A stretch of 64,000 nt of DNA from Elysia chlorotica (GCA_003991915.1 RQTK01000540.1:240482-304481), one strand, 5' to 3'. Shown: positions 38,743 to 51,873, counted from the stretch's first letter. Made by a program: numbers and translations. The notes: a model not told the origin generated them from the letters alone.

Positions 38743-41700
38743 TTAATAAACTGTCCAAGAGACTTGTTTCATTTTCGTCCCATCTGTCGACTGAAAGCGC
38801 TCCTCAAGGGCTATTCTTGACATCTCTGAAGAAAAAAAAATCAGTTTGTGTGTCAATTTTCATCCAGCATTGCTTTTACACAAAGTTATTAAAGTGCTTT
38901 ATTCATGTGAGGGTTCACCTTTCTATAATTATTTTTCTGTTTGTATAAATGATTTAATATAGTACCAATAGAGATCTAGGTATATCAATGTTGAACTTGT
39001 TCGAAGATGTACAATAAAACTATACAGGCATTCACCATCTGCTTTTTTTTTTTAATTCTTATATAATACATACCTATCCTGCTGCAAGTACCAAGGTCTA
39101 AAGTTGCTTTGGCATTTTTTCAAAAAATACATGTACGTCTAATTTTCATAGGTGACAGTAAGCAAAACTATCCCTCTCCCCTAAAAAAGAATCACACAAA
39201 CGGCTAGCTATTATACATATCATTGAGCATTTTATGAATTATCTCTTTAGAATGAACTACTTTTCTTCTCTTTTCACATTTTAAGAAACGAAAAAAACAC
39301 GTCCCAATTGCTTTCTACAATTTTCACTTCATTCTTGTTCTTTCGAATACACTATTTGGAAATATGTAGACTTAAATATGGATTAAGAGCCCAAAAAATC
39401 CTTCAAAGTGTGGTTGTTAGCTGACTTAAAAAAATATAGCATGATTTCTTTTAAAAACAACAACATTAAAACATAATAAATAAACAATAAAGTCAAATAA
39501 TAAGTAAAATATAATATACTTTTTTTCTTATTTACGTGGGAAAGGTGTTTTTTCTACTAAAAGACAGATGTCAGATACAAAAATACCTGTTATCTTTGGA
39601 CACCGATCAAAAAGTAATATCTTCAACCTTGGGCACATCATTATCAAACTTTCCACAGCTTCATCAGTCAATTGTGTACTGCTACTCATGTCAATTTCCT
39701 GCAACAAAAGCAATTTTATCAAATATCAGGCATGGAGCAATTTCACATGATGAAATGTGTAAAGGCCTAAATAAAAGGCTGAAAAGACAGAAATATTACT
39801 TTTCCTTGTGTTAAATGAATCTTAAACTTAATTTCATGTTGTTTTAAGTTCTTTTTTTTTGTCTCCGGTACCTCTATTTGTTGTTTTTATTTTTTAGGAA
39901 CTGGAAAAAAAATTCACTTTTGGAAACGCAGGAATCGAGAAAAAAAATCTTCCCAGCTTAATATACCGGTACAAGAAATTCAAAAAAATTATATCTTTTT
40001 GCTAAGAAGCTACACAAATTTTAAATAAGAAGGCAAATTAAAAAAAAAAAATTCAAATTGAGTGACAACTGGAAACTTATTGATTTATTAACCCCCTGTG
40101 TTCTTGTGCATGCAATAAATGCACTAAGAGTAGAAGTAGGAAATAAATTGTTAAATTCTTAATACAAAGCACACCAAACTGAGTGAGATTTAAATGTTTA
40201 TTCCAGAGAAAAGATATCCAGAGATAGACAGTTTAAAAAAAGAGCTCTTCTTTTACTTTGTCATGGACCACAGAATAGAAAAAATTAAAGTCTTAAAATT
40301 ATTACTTATTGCTTTTAAACAATCCTTACTGTCGTAAAAGGGTCCTACTGCTTATACATAGTCACAACATTACAAGGTTATTTTTCTTTTTCATCTTTTC
40401 CATCTTATTCGATCTTCAAATTTTAACCTTTTGTCACAGACAATTTATGCTGCTCTTCCACTGACAAGACTTAGTATAGAAAAGTGTAATGAAGTTTCAG
40501 ATCACTGACTCATTCTTTAATAACTGTTCAAAAACATCAGATGTACTTTTGACATGGCTATTTCAAGTTTGCATAAATGTTTGATCTCTATTCTGTTGTT
40601 AAGTTGATATGTTTCATGGTTAAAATTAAATTAAATAACTATATTTTTATCTCACTTGTTTATAAAAAGAGTTTGAGATGGCCTTGCCATGATTCATACC
40701 CCAGACGTCAGAGTATAAAAATAAAACAGAACAAACAACATCTTAATTTAACACTTATAACTGAAAAAAGATCTATTTCAGTAAAATTTCATCCATTTTT
40801 AGATATCAGGTTTTTTCTTGTGTGTGTTCAACTCTTCAAATTGCATGTAGCATTCTAATCTCAATAATCCCCAACATCTAAACTCAAAACTTCCTAGGTA
40901 TACTTATAAAGGTCGTAGGAAAGTATGTAGGTAAAACTTACAGTCAAAACTTGTGCACATAGTCCATTACTTAGTTGGCGAATGCCTTCGTCTGTTATCT
41001 AATGAAGCAAAGAAAGTTATATAAGAATACTCAGAACGATTCATTTAATAAAAATATCAAAATGATTTGAAGATAAACACATCAAAGCAGAGAATCTAGA
41101 ATCAACTTTACAAAATATTTGTAAGTGCTTCAAAAGAAGATTCTATGCAAAAGTCACAAATAGATGGTCTAGTTTTTTTTTTTATATAAGAAACTGAGAG
41201 ACAAATTAATAGATTGAACAAGGCTATTCAAATGTGTTTAGTTGATATAATATAAACAGCTGAATTAACATTTTTTATTGAGTAGTAACGCTGCGGAACA
41301 TTTATCATAACAAGAATGGTAAAGCACACAAAAAAAACATGTTGATAAAAAGTATTATAATGCCATAGTCACCATTACCATAGCCACAAGCTCATTCCAC
41401 ATTTGCCTAAGTCATTTTTGGAAGTCTTGAGAGAAACAAGAAATATTAATTTTCTTAAAAAAAACATACTGCCATAAGGGATTTTTTTTTGCAGATGAAA
41501 GTGCGGGTTGTTGCAAAGGAACAGAAGAAGTTATGCTTGTAGCAGGCCCCTAAAGCATTTAATATTTCCTCCAATCCAAAATCTTTATACACTAAAAAAA
41601 ATTACTGGGGCAATTGTGGAATGAGCGTGACGAAAAGTCTTCTGTAGATTGCATTAAACACCTCACCTGTGTCAAACTAATATTAAGCGACTTGAGGTGA

Positions 41701-44295
41701 GCTGAGTACTCAGGGTCTCGTCGGTCCCTAGACAGACACTCGTTCACTGTGGGTCCAACATTAAACTCGCGCAGCCACGGACAGTTCTTGCACAGTTCCA
41801 AAACAGCCTCATCTGTCAGATTTACATTCCTCCTCATGTACACAATCTGTAAGTGTGGACAAGCTCTGGACAAGCTGATGATACCTGGAAAAGCAAGAGG
41901 AAAGTAGACAGTCAGGAATCAATGATCTGGACAATGATTGATGTCATTAGTTAAAATTTTCAGAAGTACAGTTGAGAATTGTATAAACGAGGGAAGAAAA
42001 AGATGACAACATCAACCTCCAGGGCAATTGAAAGCAACCTTTGCTTGTTATTGGCATATCCTTCAACAATGATATATACTTTGAAAGATCTTGAATTTTT
42101 AAGTTACATTTGCTTTTCTCTCTGTATTCTCATTTCATTTGAAAATCAATTTTTAGGGAAAAATAAAATGACACTTCAGCAACTGTTATCTTGTCGTGAT
42201 CGCTTGATATTTTAAATTCATTAGTGTAGTACAGCAGTGTTTTGGAAACCCACAGAGTCCTTGAAAATATCAAGATAGAAAAGCACAATTCTCAATGCGC
42301 TTTATAACTTAACAAGAAGTAAAAATAATGTTTTCATAATTTTAGCTTGGTCCAAAAAATGATGCTCACCTGCAGAGCTAACTCTCGTATTTGCTTCTTT
42401 GAACGAATTATCTAGTTGAAAGACATTCATTGCGTAACAACCCAGCTGTGAGAGGCTTTTGTCAGTGACTTGGCTTATACTTAAATCAAGGCTTCTTAAT
42501 CTTGGAAATATAATCTGCAAGAGAAGAATAAAATACCAAAATTACATCTACCAAATTTATTGTATTTTTAAAATAAATAAGCTGTAAGCTCTGAAAACGT
42601 ACATTAAAAAAAAAATATATATATATACAATAAATTTAAAAAATTGGCAGATATCTAAAGTTGTTGAACATTCTGAAGCATTTTGTCAATGGCTTAAAGA
42701 ATATAGAAGAGAATAGAGTTATTAGTTTTGTTTCATTTTATCAATAAGTACATAGGCAATCTTGTTGATATCATGTTTAACGACGTAGGGAAAAAAAAAC
42801 ATGATGGGCATAAAATAGGGCTGATAATACTACAAGACCAGGGTTGTTTATTACAACACTCTTTTACAGTGCAATAGGTAGTTGAGAAAAAGAATGAATG
42901 GAACAGCCTTACAAACTTCATTCTCATATGATAATTTATTTTCCCTACAAAACTGTCTAAATACCACACACAAAATCTGTTAAAACATACCAACTCTACT
43001 TCAAAAAGTTTGGCGTGCATTTTTATTATTCAAGCATTACATTACATGAAATCAATATATTTCTGGACAAATGGAAGGTATGGACCTATATGATCATGAG
43101 CACATTCTTCTGTTGATTTGATTTTCAAACAGTGTACCTTAGGTTAACCATAGATTTATCTCATTTAGCCTGTCTTGATGAATATATATACATATATGAA
43201 GTACAGAAAATTTATGAGTTTTCATTTCTTGCTTACAAATAAAGTTAGTTAATTTTATGAACATTATCTCTTCAAGACAAATAAACAAATATATTGGTTA
43301 AACTGGTTCTGATGAGTAGGCCTAGATCTGTTTACAAAGGTTTATTTGTTAATTGTTTTTGTTTTTCTTTGTCAGTTTGTTACAGTATTTGATACCTTGA
43401 GGAGATTATCATCTGTAATGATTCCTCTTTTACCCATCAGGTGCAGAACAGCTTGTTTGATGCTGTCGGGCATCTCACACAGACTCTCCTCATAACTGCT
43501 GAGATCTCGAATCACTGCCACTGTGGATCTAAAGAAGGGAAAAAGAGATCTCCATCATTTTATGAAAGTTTTCTTTTCTATGTATATGCTTTTTTCCAAA
43601 TGTGGTCGTCTGAGTATTGAGAAAAGTCTAGGTGCCAGGCTGCTGCAAAAGTTTTATTAATTTTTTTTTCAAAGCCAACTTAATTGATTACCAAGAGGAA
43701 GAGAGAGAGAGAGACGAGTTGTTTTCTTTTCCAATGAGTGAGTCCTCTTTTCCATTTCTTTTTGCCTTTCACTGTTTCAGCCATATTTCACTGATCTTTA
43801 AATGGCCTCCGAAAATGCTTTTTGGGTTTAACATGCAAGAGTGAGGAGCCAAAGAAATTGCTGTTAAGTACTTTGCTTAAAATCTAAGACACAGGTTACA
43901 CTAGGATCGAGCTGTGATTATCTGACCAAGGATTACAATCCGTAAGTAATTCCGAACTGCGACTTTTCGTCCTAGTAAGGCAAAGTCAATAACTAAATCT
44001 AGATCTAGATTCTAGATCAAGATTGTGACTCATGTTGGGACAAATTGCTATTTTAGGCTTTAAATAATATTATTATAATTGATGATTCATTAATTGTAGA
44101 GAACAACCCCGATATTGTTACGTTGAGGTTACTTAAATTATTATTTGCAAAATACTTGAATCCTAAAGCCCATTGTTACGTTGAGGTTACTTAAATTATT
44201 ATTTGCAAAATACTTGAATCCTAAAGCCCAGTTTCTACGTACACATGGAATAGACTGGGAAGATCAAACACACAGTTCTCAGCGGCCGTCGCCAT
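38743..44295 (-). CDS. AMN1: AMN1 homolog, leucine-rich-repeat protein, 7 exons, 266 aa
   Basis: Exons: 44243-44295, 43396-43528, 42370-42514, 41667-41884, 40942-40998, 39587-39698, 38743-38825. All introns are GT-AG and the summed length is 801 nt. The protein starts MATAAENCVFDLPSLFHV and ends KMKQVSWTVY, close to the ending of vertebrate AMN1 (about 258 aa). In between are SCF-type cysteine-containing leucine-rich repeats, for example LTDEAVLELCKNCPWL, ITDEGIRQL and LTDEAVESLIMMCPRLKILL. Budding-yeast Amn1 antagonises mitotic exit; the role in animals is poorly known. There is no F-box. The first and last exons are short and were placed by phase and homology. The first donor GTACGT is inferred, because the nearby TAC-GTAG alternative would break the frame. 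Confidence 0.9.
44115..44231. repeat. 59-bp tandem duplication in AMN1 intron 1
   Basis: The block ATTGTTACGTTGAGGTTACT...CTAAAGCCCA is present twice with no or almost no differences. It begins a few bases inside intron 1. The first-exon donor at 44237-44242 is just outside, so the splice site itself is not duplicated. Confidence 0.9.
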
Positions 44296-44587
44296 GTTTG
44301 TAAACATTTATGTCCTTGACCTTAGTAAATCTCCAGGGAAGCTGATGGGGATGTGTTCAACAAAGTATCTGTTCTAGAGGTTAAAATACTGGGAGATGTT
44401 CACAGAGCCGACCAACCAAGCCGTCAGTCATTTGGAATTCTGAATCGGTAGAAAACCATGGCCATGTCAGTAGCTTTTTATTTGCAGATAACAAAAATAG
44501 GTCCCATGCAAATAATGTTTCCTTTGAAAAATAACTCAAAGTTTGATTGACACTTTTATTTCTGAAATTGTGAGAGAGGAATGACAG

Positions 44588-44590
<3 letters not shown>

Positions 44591-44684
<94 letters not shown>

Positions 44685-44790
44685 CTCAATCCCGATCTCT
44701 ATCTTTCTCGCTCTTTATTTTCCTTTCCTTGCCTGTCTATTTACTTCTGCCTAATACTCCCACCAACCCTCACCCCACATATACACACTA

Positions 44791-44823
<33 letters not shown>

Positions 44824-44824
44824 A

Positions 44825-44867
<43 letters not shown>

Positions 44868-45006
44868 CTCTCCCCCTCCCTCTCTATTGCTTTTCCTTTC
44901 CTCCTGTGTGTCTGTATGCCTATTTGTTTGTCTTTACCCTCCCACCGCCCCTCTCACCCTCTCTCTCTATCAATCTATAAATATATCTCTAGCTCTCTCT
45001 TTCTCT

Positions 45007-45051
<45 letters not shown>

Positions 45052-45103
45052 CCTCTCGTTCTCGCTCCCTCTCCCCCCTCTCTCACACTCTCAATTTCTC
45101 TCT

Positions 45104-45165
<62 letters not shown>

Positions 45166-45172
45166 TCCTCTC
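44591..45172. repeat. (TC)n and (CTGT)n microsatellite cluster
   Basis: Arrays at 44591-44682, 44789-44862, 44990-45048 and 45103-45160 are separated by short pyrimidine-rich spacers. They lie about 300-900 bp upstream of AMN1. Ser/Leu frames here are artefacts. Confidence 0.9.
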
Positions 45173-46417
45173 TTTCAAATCAAATTCAATCCCTTTGATC
45201 ACTTATTAATGAAACGTCATTTAATCGTAGCTTATATTGTTCTGGTAGTTGATCAAGTCTGGGGAACAAGTTATCGAAAAACATCAAGCCTTTAGCAGGT
45301 GCTTGACGCATTTAAAAAATAATAAATTAATGTTACTAGTTAACCAAGGGAAGTAAATAAATAAATAAGTATAAATACTTTGTTCCAAAAAAGGTAACCC
45401 CCCTTACAATTACACACTTAAATGGAAATAATTATGTATGAATGGATATTACCCAAATAAACAAGCACCGGTTGAAGTGGTACAGCTCTGGCACTCCGTC
45501 ATAGAGAAACTCTCAGGATGATCAGCCCACCAACATCACTTTGACGATGTATCTAGCGCCTGTACCTTTGAGGACTTCGCATTATTTACACAACCTTTGA
45601 CAAGGCTTCTCTTCTAATCACCAATGTGAACCGGTGTGTTATGGGAGGAATCACATCAGACCCAAGGCATACATGATAATGTCAACCGGTTTGTTATAGG
45701 AGGAACCGCATCAGACCCAAGGCATACATGATGCAGGCGTTGTAGCATGTGGACCTTGGCCGTTTTATGGGCTTTAACATCGTTAGGGATTGGAGTTAGT
45801 TCAGGGTGTAGTTACCTTGCCAAGCGACCTTGTACTAGTTTAAGTCTTATAAGTATCACGCTCAATCATATATTTTTTCCAATGAGGTATACAAGTTCCG
45901 AGTACATTTTTGTTATTTATAATTAATGTATAACGAGCACGATATATGGAGGCTCCGTTATAAGTACACTTATATAAGATTATTCTTCAAACCATAAAAC
46001 AAAGCATTTTTAAATTAATAAGAAAAGTTGCATTTTACTATTAAAGTGAATGATTTGTTACACTAGGCTAGCTACCTAAATATTTCCCCTTTGTTTACAT
46101 TATTGAACGTAGTTACAAATGATTGAGGACAGCTGGTATATTTTGTGTGATATGGTGAACTTGAGAGTTTTTGCCTTAGGCGTGGTACACTTTTAAACCT
46201 AGAATAATTTAATTCAATTTATTCCACTTTGCTTTCAAAAGCAACAGCCATATTGAGCTTAAATAATTGTTTTTCTTTATATGCTATAAATCTACTACGA
46301 CCATGGCACTCTATAATCCTTCTGTTTTTAGATTGATGAAAAAATTTAGGCTTTTTTTCTAGTTTTGTATTTGTTACGCATGTCTTTCTATATTGCACGC
46401 ATTCTCTCTTGCTATAT

Positions 46418-46615
46418 TTCTCTCTCTCTGTCTCTGTCTATCACTCTCGCTCTGTCTCTCTCTCTCCTTCTCGCTATATCGCTCCCCCTCCGTATCTCTC
46501 TATCTCTCTCCCCTCTCTCTTTCTCTCTATTTTTCTCTTTTCTTTTTTTTTCGCTCTCTCTCTTTCTCTCCCTCTCTCTCTTTCTTTCTTTCTCTCTCTC
46601 TCTATATATATATCT
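46418..46615. repeat. Degenerate (TC)n tract
   Basis: About 200 bp of imperfect TC and TTTC repeats ending in a short TA run. It has no coding content. Confidence 0.85.
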
Positions 46616-47955
46616 CTCGCCCCCTCATGCTCTTTTAATCTCATGCTGACTCACTTGATCTTCATCTTTATTTCCCTCGCAGTTTTTTTTTAATTATGTT
46701 TCAAGACACCCTCTTCTTGGTATATGCCATACTTTTCGCAACCTTTTCCTTTTCCAAAATATGTAATAACTATTATTTTTAATTCATAAACATGCAGAAG
46801 AAAACAAAATAAATAAAGCTATTAAATCTACAAGAAAACCGCAACAAAATAAAACAAAAAGCAACAACCCAGCAAAAACAAAGTTCATTAAAGAAAGGCA
46901 TGTTTGTCATTTATTGAATTTATGTGGAGGCAATCGGTTTATATTAAAACTACTTTGTTAAACCACAGTTGTAAGTCAATTATCTTGGCTTTTTAAACAC
47001 TTCTAAAAAATACTGATAATTTGGGATAAAATATCTCTTTATTATAAGTATAAGATTGTTTAAAAAAATAATGCTGTCAATACACCGATTACATGATTGT
47101 ATGTCTTGAATGAGAATTTCGATTCAATCCTGGTAAATGCGTTAAATATTGATGCCTTGAAATACTTCTTGTCACTGGATCTTATATTCTTACTGCACAA
47201 TGAACGTTCACTAAATTTCGGTAAACATGTCCTATCAACTGTCTGTAATAGAGAATAGACTTCTTTACTGATTTTAATCCGCTGAGAAAAATGGCTTAGT
47301 CGGCGTCTTGTAGCTGTGTGGGTAAAGTTGACGACTGCGCTTTACTGGCTTTAGTCTGTGAATGATACACAGCGGAGGGAAAATTAGGGAACGCGATACA
47401 AATGTGTGATCGTCTTCATCATAATGTAAAATCGGCATTATGCAGATATATTATATTCCTTAACCAAGGGACATGATATAATAATAAGTGTAATCGCAGG
47501 TTAAGATACAAAGAGACAATAGAAGATTTTTTTTACTGTCTCACTAGCTAACATCATTGCGTTTGAATTTAAAAAACATCGAGAGATCATTTTTGTTAAC
47601 TGGTTATAGAGGCACATTTATATAATATATGTGTGTACTAGTAATTAATACTTAATTAGTTGCCAACTGCACCAAAGTGGCTAGGCAATCTTTCGTGGCA
47701 GACAGAGAACTCTAATTTTTTGAAGCCTTGGGCAAGATACTCGAACGATAACTTACGCTTCTCGTCTTGTAAAACAACTCTTTCCGTCCAGAGGCAATCA
47801 GCACCATTACACAATGGCTAATTGCGGTAGATAAAACCCACATCAGTGCCCTGATAGACGCTACAGCCCTAGTGAACCAGAGAAAGGAAGAAAAATAATG
47901 GGAAAACATGAAGCTCACGTCACAACGTAGGTGTTAAAGTTGTGGCGAACGAAGA

Positions 47956-47997
47956 TAGATAGATAGATAGATAGAGAGACAGACAGACAGAGACGGG

Positions 47998-48037
<40 letters not shown>

Positions 48038-48192
48038 AACAGACAGACAGACAGGCAGACAGAGACAGACAGAGATAGAGAGAGAGGGAAAGAAAGAGAT
48101 AGAGAAAAAGAGACAGAGACAGGCAGAAAATGAGAAAGACAATCAAACAGACAGAGAGACAGGCAGCTAAATAGATAGATAGCTAGCTAGCT

Positions 48193-48236
<44 letters not shown>

Positions 48237-48270
48237 TCAGAGAGACAGAGACATAAAGAGATAGGGGGCA
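47956..48270. repeat. (GATA)n, (CAGA)n, (GA)n compound array
   Basis: GATA units are followed by a long run of CAGA and then GA/CTAG/GA tracts. It lies 3' of the Rolling-stone-like gene. Confidence 0.9.
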
Positions 48271-48656
48271 GAGAGGCACACGAATAAGACGAGAAAGAAA
48301 CAGAGAAAGACATAGAGCAATAGAGTCTTGATTTTTTGAATTAACATTCTAGTCTTCAATGTTCATGGCTTGAATACTCCTCGTGTTTGACAAGTAACAT
48401 TTTTGTTTTTGTTTCTTTTAAACCAACCGACATTTCAAATGTGTGTTGCTATTTTCTCACAGTTGATTAAATAAAGGGATTTTCATGTTTACAAATTATT
48501 TCAATTTGCTAGTTGTTTTGTCGCCCTAGTGTTGATCCTTGAAAGACACATACACATTTAGAATAATGGATGCCAGTGCCCTCAGTGGCTCCTTAGGCTT
48601 TCATTGAATAAAAATCACGTAGGAAAATGCGTTGTACTAGCTGGTACATTTTAATT

Positions 48657-48940
48657 GGGGGGGGGGGGGGGGAACAAAAAAAAAATTATAAAAAGATTGG
48701 ATTCTTTCCCCAGCAGGCGCGGGGGGGGGGGGAGAGAATAAAAAAAAAACTTGAAAGAAGTCTGTATCTCTGCCTCGCCGATACAAGTTATGATTTTTGA
48801 AATCTTGAATAATTGTGATGCTTTTGTTTTTGTTTTTTGTTGTTGTTTTATTGTTTGTTTGTTTATTTTTTTTTTTGTTAGTTTGATTTTTTTTCAATTT
48901 TTGTTTGTTTTTTTGTTGTTTTTTTTGGGGGGGGGGGGGA
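48657..48940. repeat. Three poly-G runs
   Basis: G runs of about 12-16 nt lie at 48657-48672, 48720-48732 and 48926-48939, separated by A- and T-rich DNA. They fall just 3' of the stop codon at 48971 of the minus-strand membrane-protein gene. In its transcript they would be C runs in the 3' UTR. Confidence 0.85.
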
Positions 48941-48970
48941 ATTAGTTTCTTCAACATAATGACGTTACGC

Positions 48971-51873
48971 CTACCCATCTCTCCAGTCCATCGCATAGTA
49001 CAAGGCGCCTCTTTCCTTTGGAAGAAGGGGAATGCTCTCGATGTTGATATCCATTTGCCACACGTAGCTGAAGACCAAAAACACGATGTTGAAGATGAGG
49101 GGCTTCACTCCGTGACATGGGTGGCTGGGCGTGGCGGTTGTTAAGACGTGGACTACGCTGTATGTCGTGATCACGTAGAGCAAGGCCTTTTTCTGTAGCA
49201 CGTCAAAGTCTTGGTGGAATAAACAGGAGATAGGTGGGTGATGGTCTACGCACTTGAAAATAGATGACATCATTTTGGGGATTTTTTTAAGCTCAAACAA
49301 GGAAATACCTGCAAAGCAAAACTGTGGAGGTTTACTTTGAGTTGTAAGGCAAAAGATCTTGGGGAAGGTCCATCACAATCTTTGATCGGAGAGGCGAATC
49401 TATCTTTCAGTTTAACGCCTCTTAGGTCTTAAGAAAATTCCTTTACGGCGACGGAACTCCAGTGTGGGATACGCGGGATATCATCAGTCACATTTAATTG
49501 ACACCGACTCAACCAGTAAGGCCAGAAATAAACGCTGCAGATAGAGCGGGCTCGAACCACGGACCTCCTGCGTCGGAAGCCAAATTTTACCCCTGGGCTA
49601 CCGCGCCCCGGAGTCCTTCTCAACGATGCCTATCACTTTAAATAAAAACTCTAAACCACGTACCAATTACAGACACTCCAGCTAAAACAGCATACTTCGA
49701 GAAACTACAATTCAAACTCATATCCTGCATTTCCTAGAAATAACATAGGCACCCCGTTCCGAGTATATATATCAGGATCCGCAAGGCACTAATTTAGTTA
49801 CTCAAGTCATTTTTTCTGAATTTTAAATGTTTGAGTTTGAGTTTTTTACTTAGAGTATAATGTCAGCACCATATTGTCTATATTGTGGACGGGTCCCAAA
49901 ACCAACGTCTAACAATTTTACCTGCTTCAACACACAGACAGTATGGAGATACCATGACTCCTTTCTCAGCTAGTCACATTATAATGACACTGAACTAACT
50001 AGTATAAAACAAAATTGGACAAAGTTTTGACAGACCGTGGGTTTCGAACCAGGGACGTCACGATTGGTAGACAACACTCTACCACTTTCGACAGTTAGCC
50101 CCCTAGTTAATTATATGTAAGACATCACGAAACTTACTCAAATCAGAGAACATCGTTCCATACATAAAAGCGCATGAAAATATGTTACAGTATGTGATAC
50201 AGTACATGTTCCAGACCAAACACAGACCGCACGGCAACTTGGGTTTCTCTGGTAGAGACGATAAAATAGGATGATTCTAATTAATGCGTGCTTCGCTTTG
50301 AATAGATACAGAATAAATTATGGAGAAATTCGAAATACGAGAACATCCAAATTTATGTTCAAATTTGACACCAGAAAAAGTTAAGTTTCCTAACCAATGT
50401 GTGAGCACTTGTGTTATATTGTGGACATAAATGTCGCAATACGACTTTACGTGCTGTTAGACAGAGACAGAGGGTAGTAAGTTCAACGTCGTATTAGCTT
50501 ACAACGCTTCGTAACTATGTACGAATTAGAAGGCTTTACGATGCGTCGTAAGCTACAGTGACGTTGTAATTACGGCCCAGATAGCGGATACCAGGACTTC
50601 TGACCCAGCCAGTCGCATTATACTGACACCGTCCCAACCAGTTTTATACACGAGATATCTTAGAAACTTATTGCGTCATACTGCGTCAAATCGTTTGTGC
50701 AATTTATAAAGTGAAGAACATAAGAAAAACTGTCGTAGATCTAATTTTGTTTTTGTCGTCTTAGTCATGTGGCTTATGTAGGCGCGGACAAGTATTATTG
50801 GTTATTTAAATCGTTAGTGACGCTCGCTAGTTGCGACATGTGACATTTTTTTTTGTCACGTGAGATCATGTCTTCCAACGAAGAGAAATAACTCTTGCTG
50901 AAATCGCAGTCCGTATTTTGAAACTTACCGTATTGCCAGGAAGGATAACATAGGAAGATATAGGCAAGGGTGATAGACTCAAACCCGAGTCCCAGCATAT
51001 ACATCACAACAAGCCAACCGTGCATGTACTTAAGATCAGTGATGAAATTCATAGGAAAGCTGAACACCGAAGGCAACGTAAAAACCAGGGCTGCTACGAA
51101 ACAAAAGCAGCAGCACCGCCACACCAAATACGTCTTTTGCCATCCAAACTGAAAAAAAAATATTGCAACAGGTTTCTGAATGAAGCAGTGTAAAATTGTT
51201 TTTACCTAGAAAAAAATCACACTTGAATATTTGGTTAATTTCAATTTAGCATAATTATTGTTTCAACTAGGAAACTAGCACATTTCTGCAAAGAAAGTCA
51301 GTTGCGTTTTGAATAAATATTGAATTATTTTATTATAAACAATACTCACAAGTCATATTATTTCTGAAGTGTTTTTTTTTACGGTATTTTATAATTTGTT
51401 GAGGTCATGGATGTTTGTTTGTGTGTACAAGACAGAAAAAAAGTAAACACGTGCTTTCTTAGTGGGGACCAAATCGTGTTTGAAAGATATGTTGATTTAA
51501 AGAGGACTATAAAGAATATTGGTTTTAATTACTTTCACTTCGGAGACTCAGAAACCTCAAACTTCTCAAGACTGGTGATTTTAAATAAGAAGTTAAGTGG
51601 TGACATGGGTATAGTGTAATTACTTAGGTGTTGAGCATGTTGAGTATGAATATTACCTGCACATTAAAGTGTCCTTCTTCGTTGTATTTTAGTCACTAAA
51701 AGGGTGTCATTTCAATTACTCACTTCGAATATAATCAAATCCTCCGTTTTAGGTGAGAACTGTGGGATGCATTTACAAATCTGAGAGACAGATTTCATTG
51801 CCGCGTTGCCTAAACAACGAGCAAAACATTGAGCCACACATGGAGCCAAACAACCAAGCAAAGAGCAAGCCAT
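48971..51873 (-). CDS. Multi-pass membrane protein, Rolling-stone-like (tentative), 3 exons, 235 aa
   Basis: Exons: 51724-51873, 50929-51148, 48971-49308. GT-AG introns are in phases 0 and 1 and the length is exactly 708 nt. The N-terminus MACSLLGCLAPCVAQCFARC is Cys-rich and could be palmitoylated. Hydrophobic segments follow in exon 2 (CCFCFVAALVFTLPSVFSF; GWLVVMYMLGLGFESITLAY) and exon 3 (ALLYVITTYSVVHVL; VKPLIFNIVFLVFSYVW). The KTEDLIIFEFGWQKTYLVWR stretch followed by 4 or more helices recalls the Rolling-stone family (an acidic-EDF, then QW, then YR pattern), membrane proteins linked to myoblast fusion in flies. That assignment is weak. The first exon was found by phase and is too short to stand out alone. 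The start is the only Met in frame before it. Confidence 0.65.
49425..49612 (-). mobile_element. SINE, second subfamily
   Basis: Antisense, with TTGACACCGACTCAACCAGT and B-box complement GGGCTCGAACCACG, ending GGGCTACCGCGCCCC. It shares the CTTAAGAAAATTCCT start with the element at 21170. It is in an intron of the Rolling-stone-like gene. Confidence 0.7.
49865..50105 (-). mobile_element. Diverged SINE family A
   Basis: Antisense body TATTGTGGACGGGTCCCAAA, GGAGATACCATGACTCC and B-box complement GGTTTCGAACC are all present with many substitutions. The tail has decayed. Confidence 0.65.
50410..50650 (-). mobile_element. SINE interrupted by a palindromic MITE
   Basis: SINE parts TATATTGTGGACATAAATGT and ACGTGCTGTTAGACAGAGAC lie to the left. 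GATACCAGGACTTCTGACCC and TATACTGACACCGTCCCAAC lie to the right. Between them is the MITE at 50472-50577, so the MITE inserted after the SINE. Confidence 0.7.
50472..50577. mobile_element. Palindromic MITE, copy E
   Basis: Left arm GGGTAGTAAGTTCAACGTCG pairs with right arm (reverse complement) GGCCGTAATTACAACGTCAC over about 40 bp. CAGA at 50468-50471 and 50578-50581 may be a 4-bp target-site duplication. There is no transposase. Confidence 0.75.

Larger units (their letters stand above)
44296..48970. other. Intergenic stretch upstream of AMN1, mostly pyrimidine arrays
   Basis: This is the 5' side of AMN1. No exon is supported. It contains the listed arrays and a two-copy direct repeat at about 45640-45730 (AGACCCAAGGCATACATGAT). 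Faint tRNA-like decay lies near 47300-47400. No core promoter was identified. Confidence 0.45.

Noticed and set aside
41979..42215. 78-codon plus-strand frame
   Set aside because: It lies in an AMN1 intron on the opposite strand, AT-rich, without splice support.
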